From positions 1-40,695 of the forward strand of contig JACPCD010000035.1 of the NCBI GenBank assembly GCA_016179955.1: a DNA stretch of 40,695 bases, read 5' to 3'. This document shows positions 28,059 to 37,710 of this stretch, piece by piece. The notes below the pieces were generated by a model. That model saw nothing but the letters and a program-made list of their open reading frames with translations, was not told the origin of the DNA and did no database searches. Origin of the DNA: Candidatus Woesearchaeota archaeon. GTDB lineage: Archaea > Nanobdellota > Nanobdellia > Woesearchaeales > GW2011-AR9. Made by a program: the position numbers and the translations under genes. Each line of letters begins with the position of its first letter. Position 1 is the stretch's first letter.

Positions 28059-28801
28059 ATGCTTTCCGAAATATCCCAACATCTGCGGGAAAAGTTTAAA
28101 CTCTTTTTTCTTACGGATAACCTTATCGTAAATAATAAATTTATTCCCGTAACGACAGACCATTTTGTAGAGATAGCTCCGGTAGCTGCGGAAAATACTA
28201 TCGCGTTCGTGGATGGCGGACAGGCTGAAATCTTATCCGGCGGCAATATTAATCTCAGTTTCATCCGCGTCTTTGCCCAGGTTATGAAATATAATAAAAA
28301 GATTTCTTCCTTCACTGAAGAATTTTACATATTGACCAGCGCGGTTTATAGGTTAGGAGATATTTGGTATGAAGGGAAAGTATTTTCTGCCGGGAAAAAT
28401 CTCTTGATCGATGAAACAGACTTAATGATTTCCTCTACTGATGCCTCTATCCGTTCCGGGAATGAACGGGCACCCATCAGTAGAAACTAAGTCCTTATGC
28501 GGGATGTTGGTATTATACTGCGGTAGGGCATGATTATTTCGTGAAATTGCACCCGCAGGCAACGCATGTCTTTCGTTTTCAGGGAAATGGTGGTATCTTG
28601 CCTAGTTTGGTTGCCAACAGTTCTGATCCCTTGTTTCTGGGCTATCCCTATGGGCTGATAATGGCGGATAAACTGGCTCGGGTGAGCAATGCCGAGCGAA
28701 ATTCGCTGCGGATGAGTCTCCTGCTGCGGAAGGAAAACCGGGAGATTGCGGAGTATCTCTCGACCATGAATGCGCATGAGATATTGGATGGGGGAGGTTA
28801 A
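28059..28801 (+). pseudogene. NurA-domain-like nuclease, disrupted (two ORFs, apparent internal deletion)
   Basis: N-part 28059..28490 (NTIAFVDGGQAEILSGGNINLSFIRVFAQVM), C-part from about 28504 to 28801 (GCWYYTAVGHDYFVKLHPQATHVFRF...LGYPYGLIMADKLARVSNAER) in another frame. Confidence 0.55.
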
Positions 28802-28802
28802 C

Positions 28803-29582
28803 TTAATCCCAGCTCTTCGCAACACCATCTTTTAGCCAAGCCACCAAATCTTTTGGTTGAATGTCTCGATTCTTTAAAGCTATTGCATTATCAATTGCTA
28901 ACATTCTTGTCGCTTCACGAATGAGAGCAGAAGCTTTTACTGGATGAAGATTCCCGAAAGAGCGATATAATCCATCAACGTCTTTTTCAATTCCGTCAAA
29001 ACTTTCTTTCCTATATTTCTCTTCAATTGCTCTTTGTCGGTCTATAATATCCAATTGGCTGAAATCAATCCATGGCAATAACGTTTCTATGGGCGTCTGT
29101 AAAAATCCAGACGGAAGCGTATCTTTAAACTGTTGAATAGCGGCAGGATCACCTTTTCTCATTCGTTCATAAATGGAAAACATATTTTTATGAAAATCAT
29201 CATAGCCATGCACGCTTGAAGCAGCAAATTCTGCTACTGTCTCGTCCAATAAACAATCATAAAATGTGGCTTTTGAAGTGTTTGGGCCAAACAATAATAA
29301 TTCTTCAAACATTAAATAGTGTGTTGCTTCGTGAAATAATGTCGCTTCATGCTGTTTTGGAGGTACGTGAAATCCCTTCTCTTCTGCTGAAAATGCTCCA
29401 CCAATGAGTGTGCTAACAGCTTGAGGAAAATAGAGAATCTTAAACTCTCTTGGTCTTTTCTGAACACCAAGAACTTCCTCTGCTCTTTCAATTATGGCTC
29501 TTAAGCTTTTTTCATCTACTTCAATAACCTCGCCAGTAGCATAACTCCGTACTGGTTCTAACTTAGTAACGTCTAGGTCCAT
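28803..29582 (-). CDS. Putative metallopeptidase-like protein (HExxH)
   Basis: EATLFHEATHYLMFEELLLFG...FYDCLLDETVAEFAA: HExxH with downstream Glu, gluzincin-like. Confidence 0.55.
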   Translation of the reverse strand: MDLDVTKLEPVRSYATGEVIEVDEKSLRAIIERAEEVLGVQKRPREFKILYFPQAVSTLIGGAFSAEEKGFHVPPKQHEATLFHEATHYLMFEELLLFGPNTSKATFYDCLLDETVAEFAASSVHGYDDFHKNMFSIYERMRKGDPAAIQQFKDTLPSGFLQTPIETLLPWIDFSQLDIIDRQRAIEEKYRKESFDGIEKDVDGLYRSFGNLHPVKASALIREATRMLAIDNAIALKNRDIQPKDLVAWLKDGVAKSWD

Positions 29583-29685
29583 AAAGTACTATTTAATCTC
29601 CCAATTTATAAACCTTTGTATCTTTTAAGTGGTATCACAATAAGCCAAAATCCAGTATTCCCCTCTTTCTGGAGGCTATTCCAAC

Positions 29686-30628
29686 TCACGGATGGATCTG
29701 CTCAAATTCTTCCCTAAACTTCTGTGCCATCCGTTCATCCCGAATGATCAAAATGTTCTCATCATTGCGTTTATCTCCGCCTTCCGTGGGATTAAAAGAA
29801 CCCGTGATAACGGTCTTCCCGTCAATAATAAACACTTTATGGTGCATATTGCCGGGGTTATTATCTTTTACCACATCTACTCCCTGATACTGCAGCACGT
29901 CATACTTTGAATACTTGGTCACTTGCCGCGCTTCCATGATTCCGTGAACCGGTATTTCCTCCAGATGCTTCAGCAGCAGCACATTGGCTATCCCTTCATT
30001 GGTGAAGGAAAACGCCATGACATAAATGGATTCTTTTGCTTTTCTCAGTTCGGCGTTGATCCGTTCGGCGCAGTGGTCTTCAGGACAGAAATAATTCTGA
30101 AATTCATCTTCATAATTTTGGGCCAGGATGCTGGAGTTAATGAGCAGTAAGTTGTTATTATTCCGGTGGGCATCATTGTTGGTGGGATTCATCGAGCCCG
30201 TGGATACTTTTTTGCCATCAATGATACAAAATTTATTGTGCATCAGGCCATAGGTATCGGCACGGACAAAGCTGCGGTTAAATTTATCCAGATAGTCATT
30301 ATCGGTAATGATCTTAACCTCTATCGTTTTATCTTTGTCGTCCAATACCTTTTTCACTGCCTCCAGTCCCACGTCAAACAGGGCGCAATGGATGGATTGT
30401 TCTGCTGAAATGGATGGATTGTTCTGCTGAACTCAGAAATTGCACTAACGCCGGCTCACAATCTTCCCGGGGACAGAAATGGACTTCCAGGTCTCCCTGA
30501 TCTTTCACTGCAGAATGAAGTGGTGCAACGGCTGTTCCCGTCAAAGGACTAAAGTCAAAATCGACATAGCGGAGTGCAGCTAATCCAACAAAGAAAATAA
30601 AAAGAAGAAAAAGAAATAGTTTTCTCAT
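29686..30628 (-). pseudogene. Secreted phospholipase D-like protein, frameshifted by a 22-bp tandem duplication
   Basis: Two HxK-type motifs (MHNKFCIIDGKKVSTGSMNPT; MHHKVFIIDGKTVITGSFNPT). Removing one 22-bp copy joins 30374..30628 to 29686..30372 as ...FLSSAEQSIHCALFDVGLEAVKKVL.... Confidence 0.85.
30387..30430. repeat. Exact 22-bp tandem duplication
   Basis: AATGGATGGATTGTTCTGCTGA twice: 30387-30408 and 30409-30430. Confidence 0.97.
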
Positions 30629-31200
30629 TGCCGGCGCAAATGAGCTCGTCTGCTAGGTCTGGACTTTTCAAAGCCTTCGCCTTTCCCGCGCATGCCCCGG
30701 CTTTTTCTGCCTGCAGAGGTTTTCCCGTGGAATACCCTACTTTGATTTTTAGCCTTGGTAATCCAATTCAGGGAAGGATCTGACTGAATGACCGGGTGAT
30801 GAGAATCAACTAAGATGACTTCATACCAGTAATGTTTCCCATCCTGCCCTACCCAGTACGAATTAAGCACCGTTAGGTTTTCAAATTGCTGCTGTGCTCT
30901 TTCCTCGGCAATAAGCTGGTAACTCTTTCGTAAGGATAAGGTAAGTCCAGAATGTCTTGGTCTTCGCCGTCGTTTGATCTGCGGACGAGTATGCCCTCCC
31001 CGCAGCACTCGTTGGCGGACGACTATAATGCCTTGTTTTGCTTTGTATCCCAAAGAACGTGCCCGGTCCAGCCGGGTGGGCCGTTCCAATTTTACAGTAA
31101 CTGGTTCAGAACGCCAAGCCAATAGCCGCTGATTCCATAGCTCCGCCAGGCCTTCCTGCGGCTTTTTCCAGGTTTCCCGAATATGTTGGTATAGTCCCAT
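30625..31200 (-). CDS. rpl15e: Ribosomal protein L15e
   Basis: MGLYQHIRETWKKPQEG...PTRLDRARSLGYKAKQGIIVVRQRVLRGG...NLTVLNSYWVGQDGKHYWYEVILVDSHHPVI. Confidence 0.95.
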   Translation of the reverse strand: MGLYQHIRETWKKPQEGLAELWNQRLLAWRSEPVTVKLERPTRLDRARSLGYKAKQGIIVVRQRVLRGGHTRPQIKRRRRPRHSGLTLSLRKSYQLIAEERAQQQFENLTVLNSYWVGQDGKHYWYEVILVDSHHPVIQSDPSLNWITKAKNQSRVFHGKTSAGRKSRGMRGKGEGFEKSRPSRRAHLRRQ

Positions 31201-31391
31201 AGTGCCTCCATTATCATGTTCTCTTCTTGCTATTGCAGATTCAGGGAAGCAACCCCACATCTCTGCTAGACTCAAAAGAAGGGGGTTTATTTTTAAAGGT
31301 TTCTGGGAAGATTGGTGTTTTAGGGGCTTAATGACTCAAAAACCAACACCTTTAAATATCTCCCGGTTATCGTTTCCCTGAACGTGAGGTG

Positions 31392-32564
31392 ATGTGCATG
31401 GATATCAAGCCGCTTCTGAAAGAAGATTTCCTGGTGCTTAAGGATAGTGCTACCCTGTCTGAGATGATCGGGGCACTAAAACAGTTTGAGAAGCGCTCCA
31501 TTCTCGTCTTCCGCAACAACAAATATCTGGGAATGGTGGAGAAGAAGCACCTGTTGCGCTCGCAGATGGATGTTTCTGAGATCAAGCTTAAGAATTTCGT
31601 GCATAAATCTCCACTTCTCAATGAAAATGAAGATATCATCTCCACGGCGTACCTGATGTTCCAGAGCAACATGGATTTCCTGCCGGTGGAGCGGGAGAAG
31701 AAGATCATCGGCGTCGTCCAGGGGATAGATGTGGTCAGGGCAGCGTTAGAACTGGCGGAAGCAAAACATTTCAAGATTGCGGATGCAAAGTTAGTCCGTT
31801 TGCCCAAAGTGAATAAAGATGATCCGGTTGCGGAAGCCATGGCTATCATGTTCCACGAGAAGGTAGACCAAGTCCCCCTCTTTGACCGGGGGAAATTATA
31901 TGGCATCATTACCTATAAAGACATCCTGCGCAAATACCTTAACTGGTCTCCCAAGAGGGATGTCTCTGCCAAATTTAACAAGATGGCCAGCAGCAGGAGT
32001 GCCAAGCCTAACACGCCGGAATTAGGTTCGTTGCCACTTTCGTCGTTCAGCACCAATGATAATTTGTTGACGCTCAGCAAAACCGGCACGCTGAAGCAGG
32101 CCGCTGAGATCATGCTCCGCAACAATATCACGGATGTCATTATTGCTGACAATGGGGTTGTTGATGGCGTCATGACGGTGAAGAACATGCTGCGGGTTAT
32201 CGGCAGCTTAAAGATTCCCCAGAACTTCAACATCCAATTCATCGGCCTGAACAAAGTGGATCTGGAGCCGGCGCAGAAGTACAGCATCCAGAAGATTGTC
32301 TCCAATGAGGCGCTGAAGCTGCAGCGTAAAATCCACCATACCCAGTTTGAACTGGTAGTACATCTAAAAGAATACGAGAAAGACGGCACCCAGCACAAGT
32401 ATTCCGTCAGCCTGCGGGTGGAATTTCCCGGGCAGATCATTACCAGCACCGAAGATGACTGGGACGTGGAAACTGCGCTGCGGAAAGCATTAGAGAATGC
32501 GCAGAACGTCGCCGAGAAAAAGTTTCATAGCGTGAAAGCGAGGGAGCGCCGGCGGGAAGACTAA
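31392..32564 (+). CDS. CBS-domain protein with C-terminal HPF/RaiA-like domain
   Basis: Multiple CBS repeats; C-terminus FELVVHLKEYEKDGTQHKYSVSLRVEFPGQIITSTEDDWDVETALRKALENAQ resembles ribosome hibernation factors. Confidence 0.7.
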   Translation: MCMDIKPLLKEDFLVLKDSATLSEMIGALKQFEKRSILVFRNNKYLGMVEKKHLLRSQMDVSEIKLKNFVHKSPLLNENEDIISTAYLMFQSNMDFLPVEREKKIIGVVQGIDVVRAALELAEAKHFKIADAKLVRLPKVNKDDPVAEAMAIMFHEKVDQVPLFDRGKLYGIITYKDILRKYLNWSPKRDVSAKFNKMASSRSAKPNTPELGSLPLSSFSTNDNLLTLSKTGTLKQAAEIMLRNNITDVIIADNGVVDGVMTVKNMLRVIGSLKIPQNFNIQFIGLNKVDLEPAQKYSIQKIVSNEALKLQRKIHHTQFELVVHLKEYEKDGTQHKYSVSLRVEFPGQIITSTEDDWDVETALRKALENAQNVAEKKFHSVKARERRRED

Positions 32565-32642
32565 CGTTTTTTTTATTATCAACACTATTTTTTAGTGGTA
32601 TCGTTCAAAATATTTATAAACCCCTGAGCCTCCGAACTGATT

Positions 32643-34148
32643 ATGGCTAAATTAGTCATTGCCGGCAACCGCAGCCCCATAGATTACAGCAAAGGGAAGG
32701 AGAGCAATGTTGCTATTGGCGGAGTTACCCAGGCGTTAGTTGGCTGTTTGACGGACGATGATGTTTATGTCTGCATCTCGCAAGGCGATGATGATCCCAA
32801 CCGGGTTGATGCCGTGGGAGAAATTCCGGTGAGTGCTGGTGATTACCGTTTCCGGATGAAGAAAGTCTTTCTGGATGCTCAGGATTACCGGCGCTATTAT
32901 GAGGGCACGGCCAACAGTTTTCTCTGGCCGCTGTTTCATCTCAACAGCGCGGCCTACTATGAAATCAGCCCGACCTTTCCCCGGCCCCGCTTCGACGGAA
33001 ATGATTTCTTTACTTATTCTAAGGTAAATGGCTTGGTTGCTGATGCGGTGCTCGAAGCCGCGGGTGAAGATGGGGTGGTGTGGGTGCAGGACTATCACCT
33101 GCTCCTTACCCCAGCGAGGGTGAAAGAAGCAAAATCAAAGCTGCGGGTGGGCCAGTTCATCCACATTCCCATGTTCCATCCGGCAATCGTGGATCGCTAT
33201 CTTTCCGAATCAGGAGAAGCCCAGGAATGCCTGCATTATCTCTTTGATGCGCTGCTCGCCAATGACTTATTGGGGTTCCACATCCAGGATTACGTGGAAA
33301 ATTTTGGAGCGGCCTTCAGCAAGTTCTTTCCCTCAGTACATCCTGAACCCACCAACGAAGGATTAATCATCCAGCTCAATGAAAAACGATGCCATGTGGA
33401 ACATTTTCCCATAGGGGTTGACGTTGCAGGCATCAGCCAGCAGGCTCAAGAGCCGTTACAGGTAACGTTAGCGGATGGGAGACGACTGGAAGATATCATC
33501 AAAGATGATAAGGAGCGGGGGCGTAAACTCTTTGTGGGTGTAGAGCGCAGCGATTATACGAAAGGCCTGCTGGAACGGCTCTTTATTATTGATAAGCTGC
33601 TGGAAGCGGGAATGCCAGTTCGCTACATTGGCGCCATGGCCATATCCCGGGAACAAATTGACGCGTATCGGGAATTAATAGCACAGGTTGAGTCGACCCG
33701 GAACCAGCTGAATCAAAAGTGGCAGCCACGGTGTGGGTACGAACCCATTATTATTGATACCCAGGGATTAAAGCCCCCTCAAAATTATGCGCTCCTGCGG
33801 GAAGCCGACTGTGTGCTGATGCCTTTATATGAAGATGGCATGAACCTGGTCTTTCAGGAATCTATTTTGGCCAAGCAGTTTCTTCCTCATGATCGCCGGG
33901 GCTTTATCGCGGTCGGCAATTGCGGGGCTGAGAAAATGGCTTTTCGATACGGCGACCAGCATGGCGTGGTAAGGATTGATCCCTTTGACGTTTCCCGTTC
34001 CGTTGATAAGATTTGCCGGACATTTCAAAGCCAGTACAACATTTCTGATGCATTGATTCAGCACGCCTTGCAGCGAGATGTCAACCAATGGCGGGACAAT
34101 TTCCTGAAACGATTGCGGGAGATAGAGATTTTCCCCAGCAAGCCCTGA
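32643..34148 (+). CDS. otsA: Trehalose-6-phosphate synthase (GT20)
   Basis: VVWVQDYHLLLTPARVK...GQFIHIPMFHP...LFVGVERSDYTKGLLERL...EDGMNLVFQESILA. Confidence 0.9.
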   Translation: MAKLVIAGNRSPIDYSKGKESNVAIGGVTQALVGCLTDDDVYVCISQGDDDPNRVDAVGEIPVSAGDYRFRMKKVFLDAQDYRRYYEGTANSFLWPLFHLNSAAYYEISPTFPRPRFDGNDFFTYSKVNGLVADAVLEAAGEDGVVWVQDYHLLLTPARVKEAKSKLRVGQFIHIPMFHPAIVDRYLSESGEAQECLHYLFDALLANDLLGFHIQDYVENFGAAFSKFFPSVHPEPTNEGLIIQLNEKRCHVEHFPIGVDVAGISQQAQEPLQVTLADGRRLEDIIKDDKERGRKLFVGVERSDYTKGLLERLFIIDKLLEAGMPVRYIGAMAISREQIDAYRELIAQVESTRNQLNQKWQPRCGYEPIIIDTQGLKPPQNYALLREADCVLMPLYEDGMNLVFQESILAKQFLPHDRRGFIAVGNCGAEKMAFRYGDQHGVVRIDPFDVSRSVDKICRTFQSQYNISDALIQHALQRDVNQWRDNFLKRLREIEIFPSKP

Positions 34149-34189
34149 GCGTGTTTAAGATTATCTTCGTTTAGTCGGTATTAGGTTAC

Positions 34190-34203
34190 GTCTGCCGGCA
34201 GAC
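34190..34203. repeat. Perfect 14-bp palindrome between convergent genes
   Basis: GTCTGCCGGCAGAC. Confidence 0.6.
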
Positions 34204-34226
34204 TTAATCCATACTTTGTTTAAGAA

Positions 34227-34580
34227 TTACTTTCCTTCAGGTCTTTTCTTTTTCTTCTCCCGGAACTTCCGGGCATTTTCCTGATTGGCAAAGCGGTAAA
34301 GCTTGCCGTCAATGACTGTTTCCACTACGTCTTCCACGTTCATCAATGGCTTCCCGGTCAGGGCATCTTTCGCTAATTGCCCTTCATCACTTTCTCCGGC
34401 GGCAAAGCCGGCTTCCCACGGCTCTACCTCATCTTCTTCCACCTGTATTTGTCGGCCTTCTTCGGTTTCTATATCTTCATCCAGTTCCCCGTGCTCCATC
34501 TGTTCCAGGGATTCTTCCCCGTCTTCTTTGGCGTGGTCCGGATGGGAATGCTCTTTGATTATTTTCTTGGGTTTCGCCAT
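34227..34580 (-). CDS. Hypothetical acidic protein
   Basis: 117-aa ORF with C-terminal KLYRFANQENARKFREKKKKRPEGK. Confidence 0.5.
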   Translation of the reverse strand: MAKPKKIIKEHSHPDHAKEDGEESLEQMEHGELDEDIETEEGRQIQVEEDEVEPWEAGFAAGESDEGQLAKDALTGKPLMNVEDVVETVIDGKLYRFANQENARKFREKKKKRPEGK

Positions 34581-34698
34581 ATCTCTTTAGGAATTAGTTT
34601 CGGTTTAAAAGGATTGCGGTGGTTTAGGATAAGGCCCGATGGTAGGCTCATACCAGTTAAGCCATATCTTTTTAAATAGGCCATAGTTTGCCTCGTCT

Positions 34699-35055
34699 AT
34701 GGATCTCATCGCTGTGCTTAAACGAAATAAAGTTGCTGTTCCACGGGGCTTAACTCACTTGCTGGAGAATGCGCCGGACGGCGTAACTTTACAGCGAAAT
34801 AGTCCTTTCCCCTTGCTTGATTATATCTGCTGGCACTTGCCGGACTATTTTAGTTGGCCCCTGCCTTACACGGTCCAATACAAGAATTTTTTCATTGGAG
34901 TGGCTGATCAGCATAAATTCCGGCGTTATGATTCTTATTTTCCCGAGCATGTCCGGGAAGGAGTAGAGCAGGCCTGGCTGGCTATTGAGCGGGCGTATCA
35001 GAATGGAGTGACAGAAAGGTCTGGAGTCAGAGAAAGGTCCGCATCAGAAACATGA
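34699..35055 (+). CDS. Hypothetical protein
   Basis: 118-aa ORF preceded by TATA-like ctttttaaataggcc. Confidence 0.5.
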   Translation: MDLIAVLKRNKVAVPRGLTHLLENAPDGVTLQRNSPFPLLDYICWHLPDYFSWPLPYTVQYKNFFIGVADQHKFRRYDSYFPEHVREGVEQAWLAIERAYQNGVTERSGVRERSASET

Positions 35056-35626
35056 CTGTTCCCGCCACCAGCGGCACCACAATATTATCGTCTAAAGTCT
35101 TGTCATTGAAATCAATCTTAATGACCTCTGCCACCATGGCGGTGAAGCTTCCCACGAACGCCAAGGGAAAACTGACAAAGAGTACTGCTCCCCCAAACCC
35201 CGCTAAAAATCCCATCAGCGTACCTTCATAGAGCTTTCTGCTCTTGCCATTGAAGAAATTCTGCAGCCGGCCGAATTTGGCGCCGAAGATATGACTTACT
35301 GAATCTCCGAACGTAAGCACCATAATGGAAGCTAAGGCAATATCTTTGTCAAATAATTTGAGCACCAGCAATGAGCCGATAAAGAAAAACAAAGTTCCTT
35401 TGCCGGGAAGAGTATCCAGCTGCTCCGGGCGCTCAAAATTACGGAGGAACCAATCAAGGACGGGAAGGCGTATCTTTCGCTTGACCAGAAAGCTGAGCAG
35501 GAAACCGATAAGAATCAGCAGGAAGATGCTGAAGGCGCTGAGGATGTCCAGGTAGAGCAGCAGTACAGTTACCAATCCTACTAGGATGTGCAGCAGCTGG
35601 CGTTTGAGTTCGAGTTTACTTAACAT
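35027..35626 (-). CDS. Polyprenol/diacylglycerol kinase-like (SEC59 family) membrane protein
   Basis: ELKRQLLHILVG ... LPGKGTLFFFIGSLL ... LTFGDSVSHIFGAKFGR ... YEGTLMGFLAGF. Confidence 0.7.
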   Translation of the reverse strand: MLSKLELKRQLLHILVGLVTVLLLYLDILSAFSIFLLILIGFLLSFLVKRKIRLPVLDWFLRNFERPEQLDTLPGKGTLFFFIGSLLVLKLFDKDIALASIMVLTFGDSVSHIFGAKFGRLQNFFNGKSRKLYEGTLMGFLAGFGGAVLFVSFPLAFVGSFTAMVAEVIKIDFNDKTLDDNIVVPLVAGTVMFLMRTFL

Positions 35627-35658
35627 GAATTCCTGGGCTAAAAGTGGTTTTATAAGGA

Positions 35659-36558
35659 TTATGGAAGAATTGGTAAGCATCTTTTATCACCAGCTAATAA
35701 TTCAGCCGGCAGGTACATACTTAGTTCTCTGTTTAAGATCGCCCGAGGAGCTTTCATTACAAGTAGGTTGCCTTCAATATTAATCATCCCGGAGTAAGGC
35801 TTCTCTTTCTCACTGGTGGAAATGACGATGGGTTCAGCTTCAATTCTATATATTGCTTGTGCCCCTACCTTGAGTGTGGTGATAGCTCTTCCCAGCCCAA
35901 TAATTGGCCGGGGGAAAATTCTGTCTTTAAACTCATCCCTGCTACACCCGGCTTTTTGTAAGACATAACTGAGCAAATCTTCAACCTGTTTCTGAGAATG
36001 AATGTGATACTTATCTTCTTCTGGAGTATATTGCGGGGAAATAATAAATTTATCTTCCGGCAATGCACGTAATGTTTTCACTGCATTTATCAGCACATCC
36101 ATATTATCAAAGAGGGAAGCAGGATTAGTGGGGTAATTACTCAAGGTGAGAGCTACTCTTTTGACCATATCAGGATGTTCAACAATCCATACTGCATTCT
36201 GTTGAAATATATCCCGCTCAAACCAGCCTGAAGTTAAAAGATAAAATCTCTTTCCAGTGGTTTCATACAAACTTTGGACTAGTTCTGCTAACCGGGGATG
36301 TAAAAATGGATCAGAATCGGTGGCCGTGAGCAGATAGCGTGCTAGCATATCCTCTCCAATCTCTTCGTTTATTTTTTTTATTGACTGAACATAGCGTCTA
36401 AATAATTCGGGGGGAACATTTCGTAATCCCGTTGGAGGATCCTGACTGCAATGGTCGCATTCTCGCGGACACCCATAATTTAACTGGAATGTATCTACTT
36501 CTATTTGTCGCAATAGTTCTGGCCCAACTCGTTCCAATGCTTGCTCCAAAGTAACCAT
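35659..36558 (-). CDS. Radical SAM-like protein
   Basis: FQLNYGCPRECDHCSQDPP (CxxxCxxC) in a TIM-barrel-sized ORF. Confidence 0.65.
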   Translation of the reverse strand: MVTLEQALERVGPELLRQIEVDTFQLNYGCPRECDHCSQDPPTGLRNVPPELFRRYVQSIKKINEEIGEDMLARYLLTATDSDPFLHPRLAELVQSLYETTGKRFYLLTSGWFERDIFQQNAVWIVEHPDMVKRVALTLSNYPTNPASLFDNMDVLINAVKTLRALPEDKFIISPQYTPEEDKYHIHSQKQVEDLLSYVLQKAGCSRDEFKDRIFPRPIIGLGRAITTLKVGAQAIYRIEAEPIVISTSEKEKPYSGMINIEGNLLVMKAPRAILNRELSMYLPAELLAGDKRCLPILP

Positions 36559-36715
36559 TTTACCCTCACAGAGTAGCACTTAAGTATATAAATATTATTT
36601 TAATAAATTAATACAAAAGAGTAAAATTTAAATATAATATTGGGTTTATGTATAAACTATAAGCATAAAATCATAAAATACAGCCAAATGGGTAGTTACC
36701 AGTGCCGGTGAGACT

Positions 36716-37690
36716 ATGAACATTAACAAAACCAACCGGAAAATAATTCGCGAACTAGGAAACAATGCCCGGCTGAGCTACAAAGAACTAGCCGAAAAGA
36801 TCAATTCCAAAAAAGAAATTGTGGCCTATCATATCACTAAATTAGAAAAAGAGAAAATCATTGCCAAGTATATCCCGGTCTTCTCACAAGCACGATTAGG
36901 CATTTTCGTGCATAAGATTTACCTCCGCTTTCAGGGGCTTCCTGCTGAGAAAGAAATCCAATTAATCGAAGAATTACGGGAAAGCCCCTTCGTGAACTGG
37001 ATGGCAAGAAGTGTAGGTACGTGGGATTTGATGATTGCATTGTATTGTCGAAACATATTAGAATTTGCCAAGAGAAAAAATGAGCTTGTGTTTAAAAAGT
37101 ACGGGCAATACATTCAAGATTATAGTGTCTCTATTTTAGAAGATGCCCTTATTTATACTAGGGATTATCTCATTAATGCCTCTACCAGGGACCGTTCAGG
37201 ATTAATCTACGGTGGTTCATTGAGGGAAGAAAAGATCGATGAATCTCAACGGAACATAATACGACTCATTCGAAACAACGGGCGTTATGAAGCAACAGAA
37301 CTGGCTCGGAGATTAGGCTTAAATGTTAAAACCATAATAACTAAGATAAATGATTTAGAGCAAAGAAAGATTATTCAGGGGTACATCGTCATTATTGACC
37401 AGAAAAAATTAGGCCTCCAGTATTTTAAAATTGATATTTCTTTTCAGGATCATTCTGATGAACAATACAAAAGAGTGCTGGAATATTGTAAAAATAATAA
37501 ATATGTGGTAAACCTGATGAAATCAGTAGGTGATTGGGAGATTGAACTTGAAGCTGAAGCCGAAACGGTCGGGGAAATTTACCAACTAGCAAAAGATTTG
37601 CGCACTCGGTTTCCCACCATTATCAAGAAAGTAGATTTACATATCATTACTGATGAAATAAAAGTAGATTATTTGCCGGCGTGGTATTAA
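36716..37690 (+). CDS. Lrp/AsnC-type regulator with duplicated HTH and ligand-binding modules
   Basis: NKTNRKIIRELGNNARLSYKELAEKI and ESQRNIIRLIRNNGRYEATELARRLGLNVKT. Confidence 0.8.
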   Translation: MNINKTNRKIIRELGNNARLSYKELAEKINSKKEIVAYHITKLEKEKIIAKYIPVFSQARLGIFVHKIYLRFQGLPAEKEIQLIEELRESPFVNWMARSVGTWDLMIALYCRNILEFAKRKNELVFKKYGQYIQDYSVSILEDALIYTRDYLINASTRDRSGLIYGGSLREEKIDESQRNIIRLIRNNGRYEATELARRLGLNVKTIITKINDLEQRKIIQGYIVIIDQKKLGLQYFKIDISFQDHSDEQYKRVLEYCKNNKYVVNLMKSVGDWEIELEAEAETVGEIYQLAKDLRTRFPTIIKKVDLHIITDEIKVDYLPAWY

Positions 37691-37710
37691 ATGAAGTTTT
37701 GTGATTAAAA

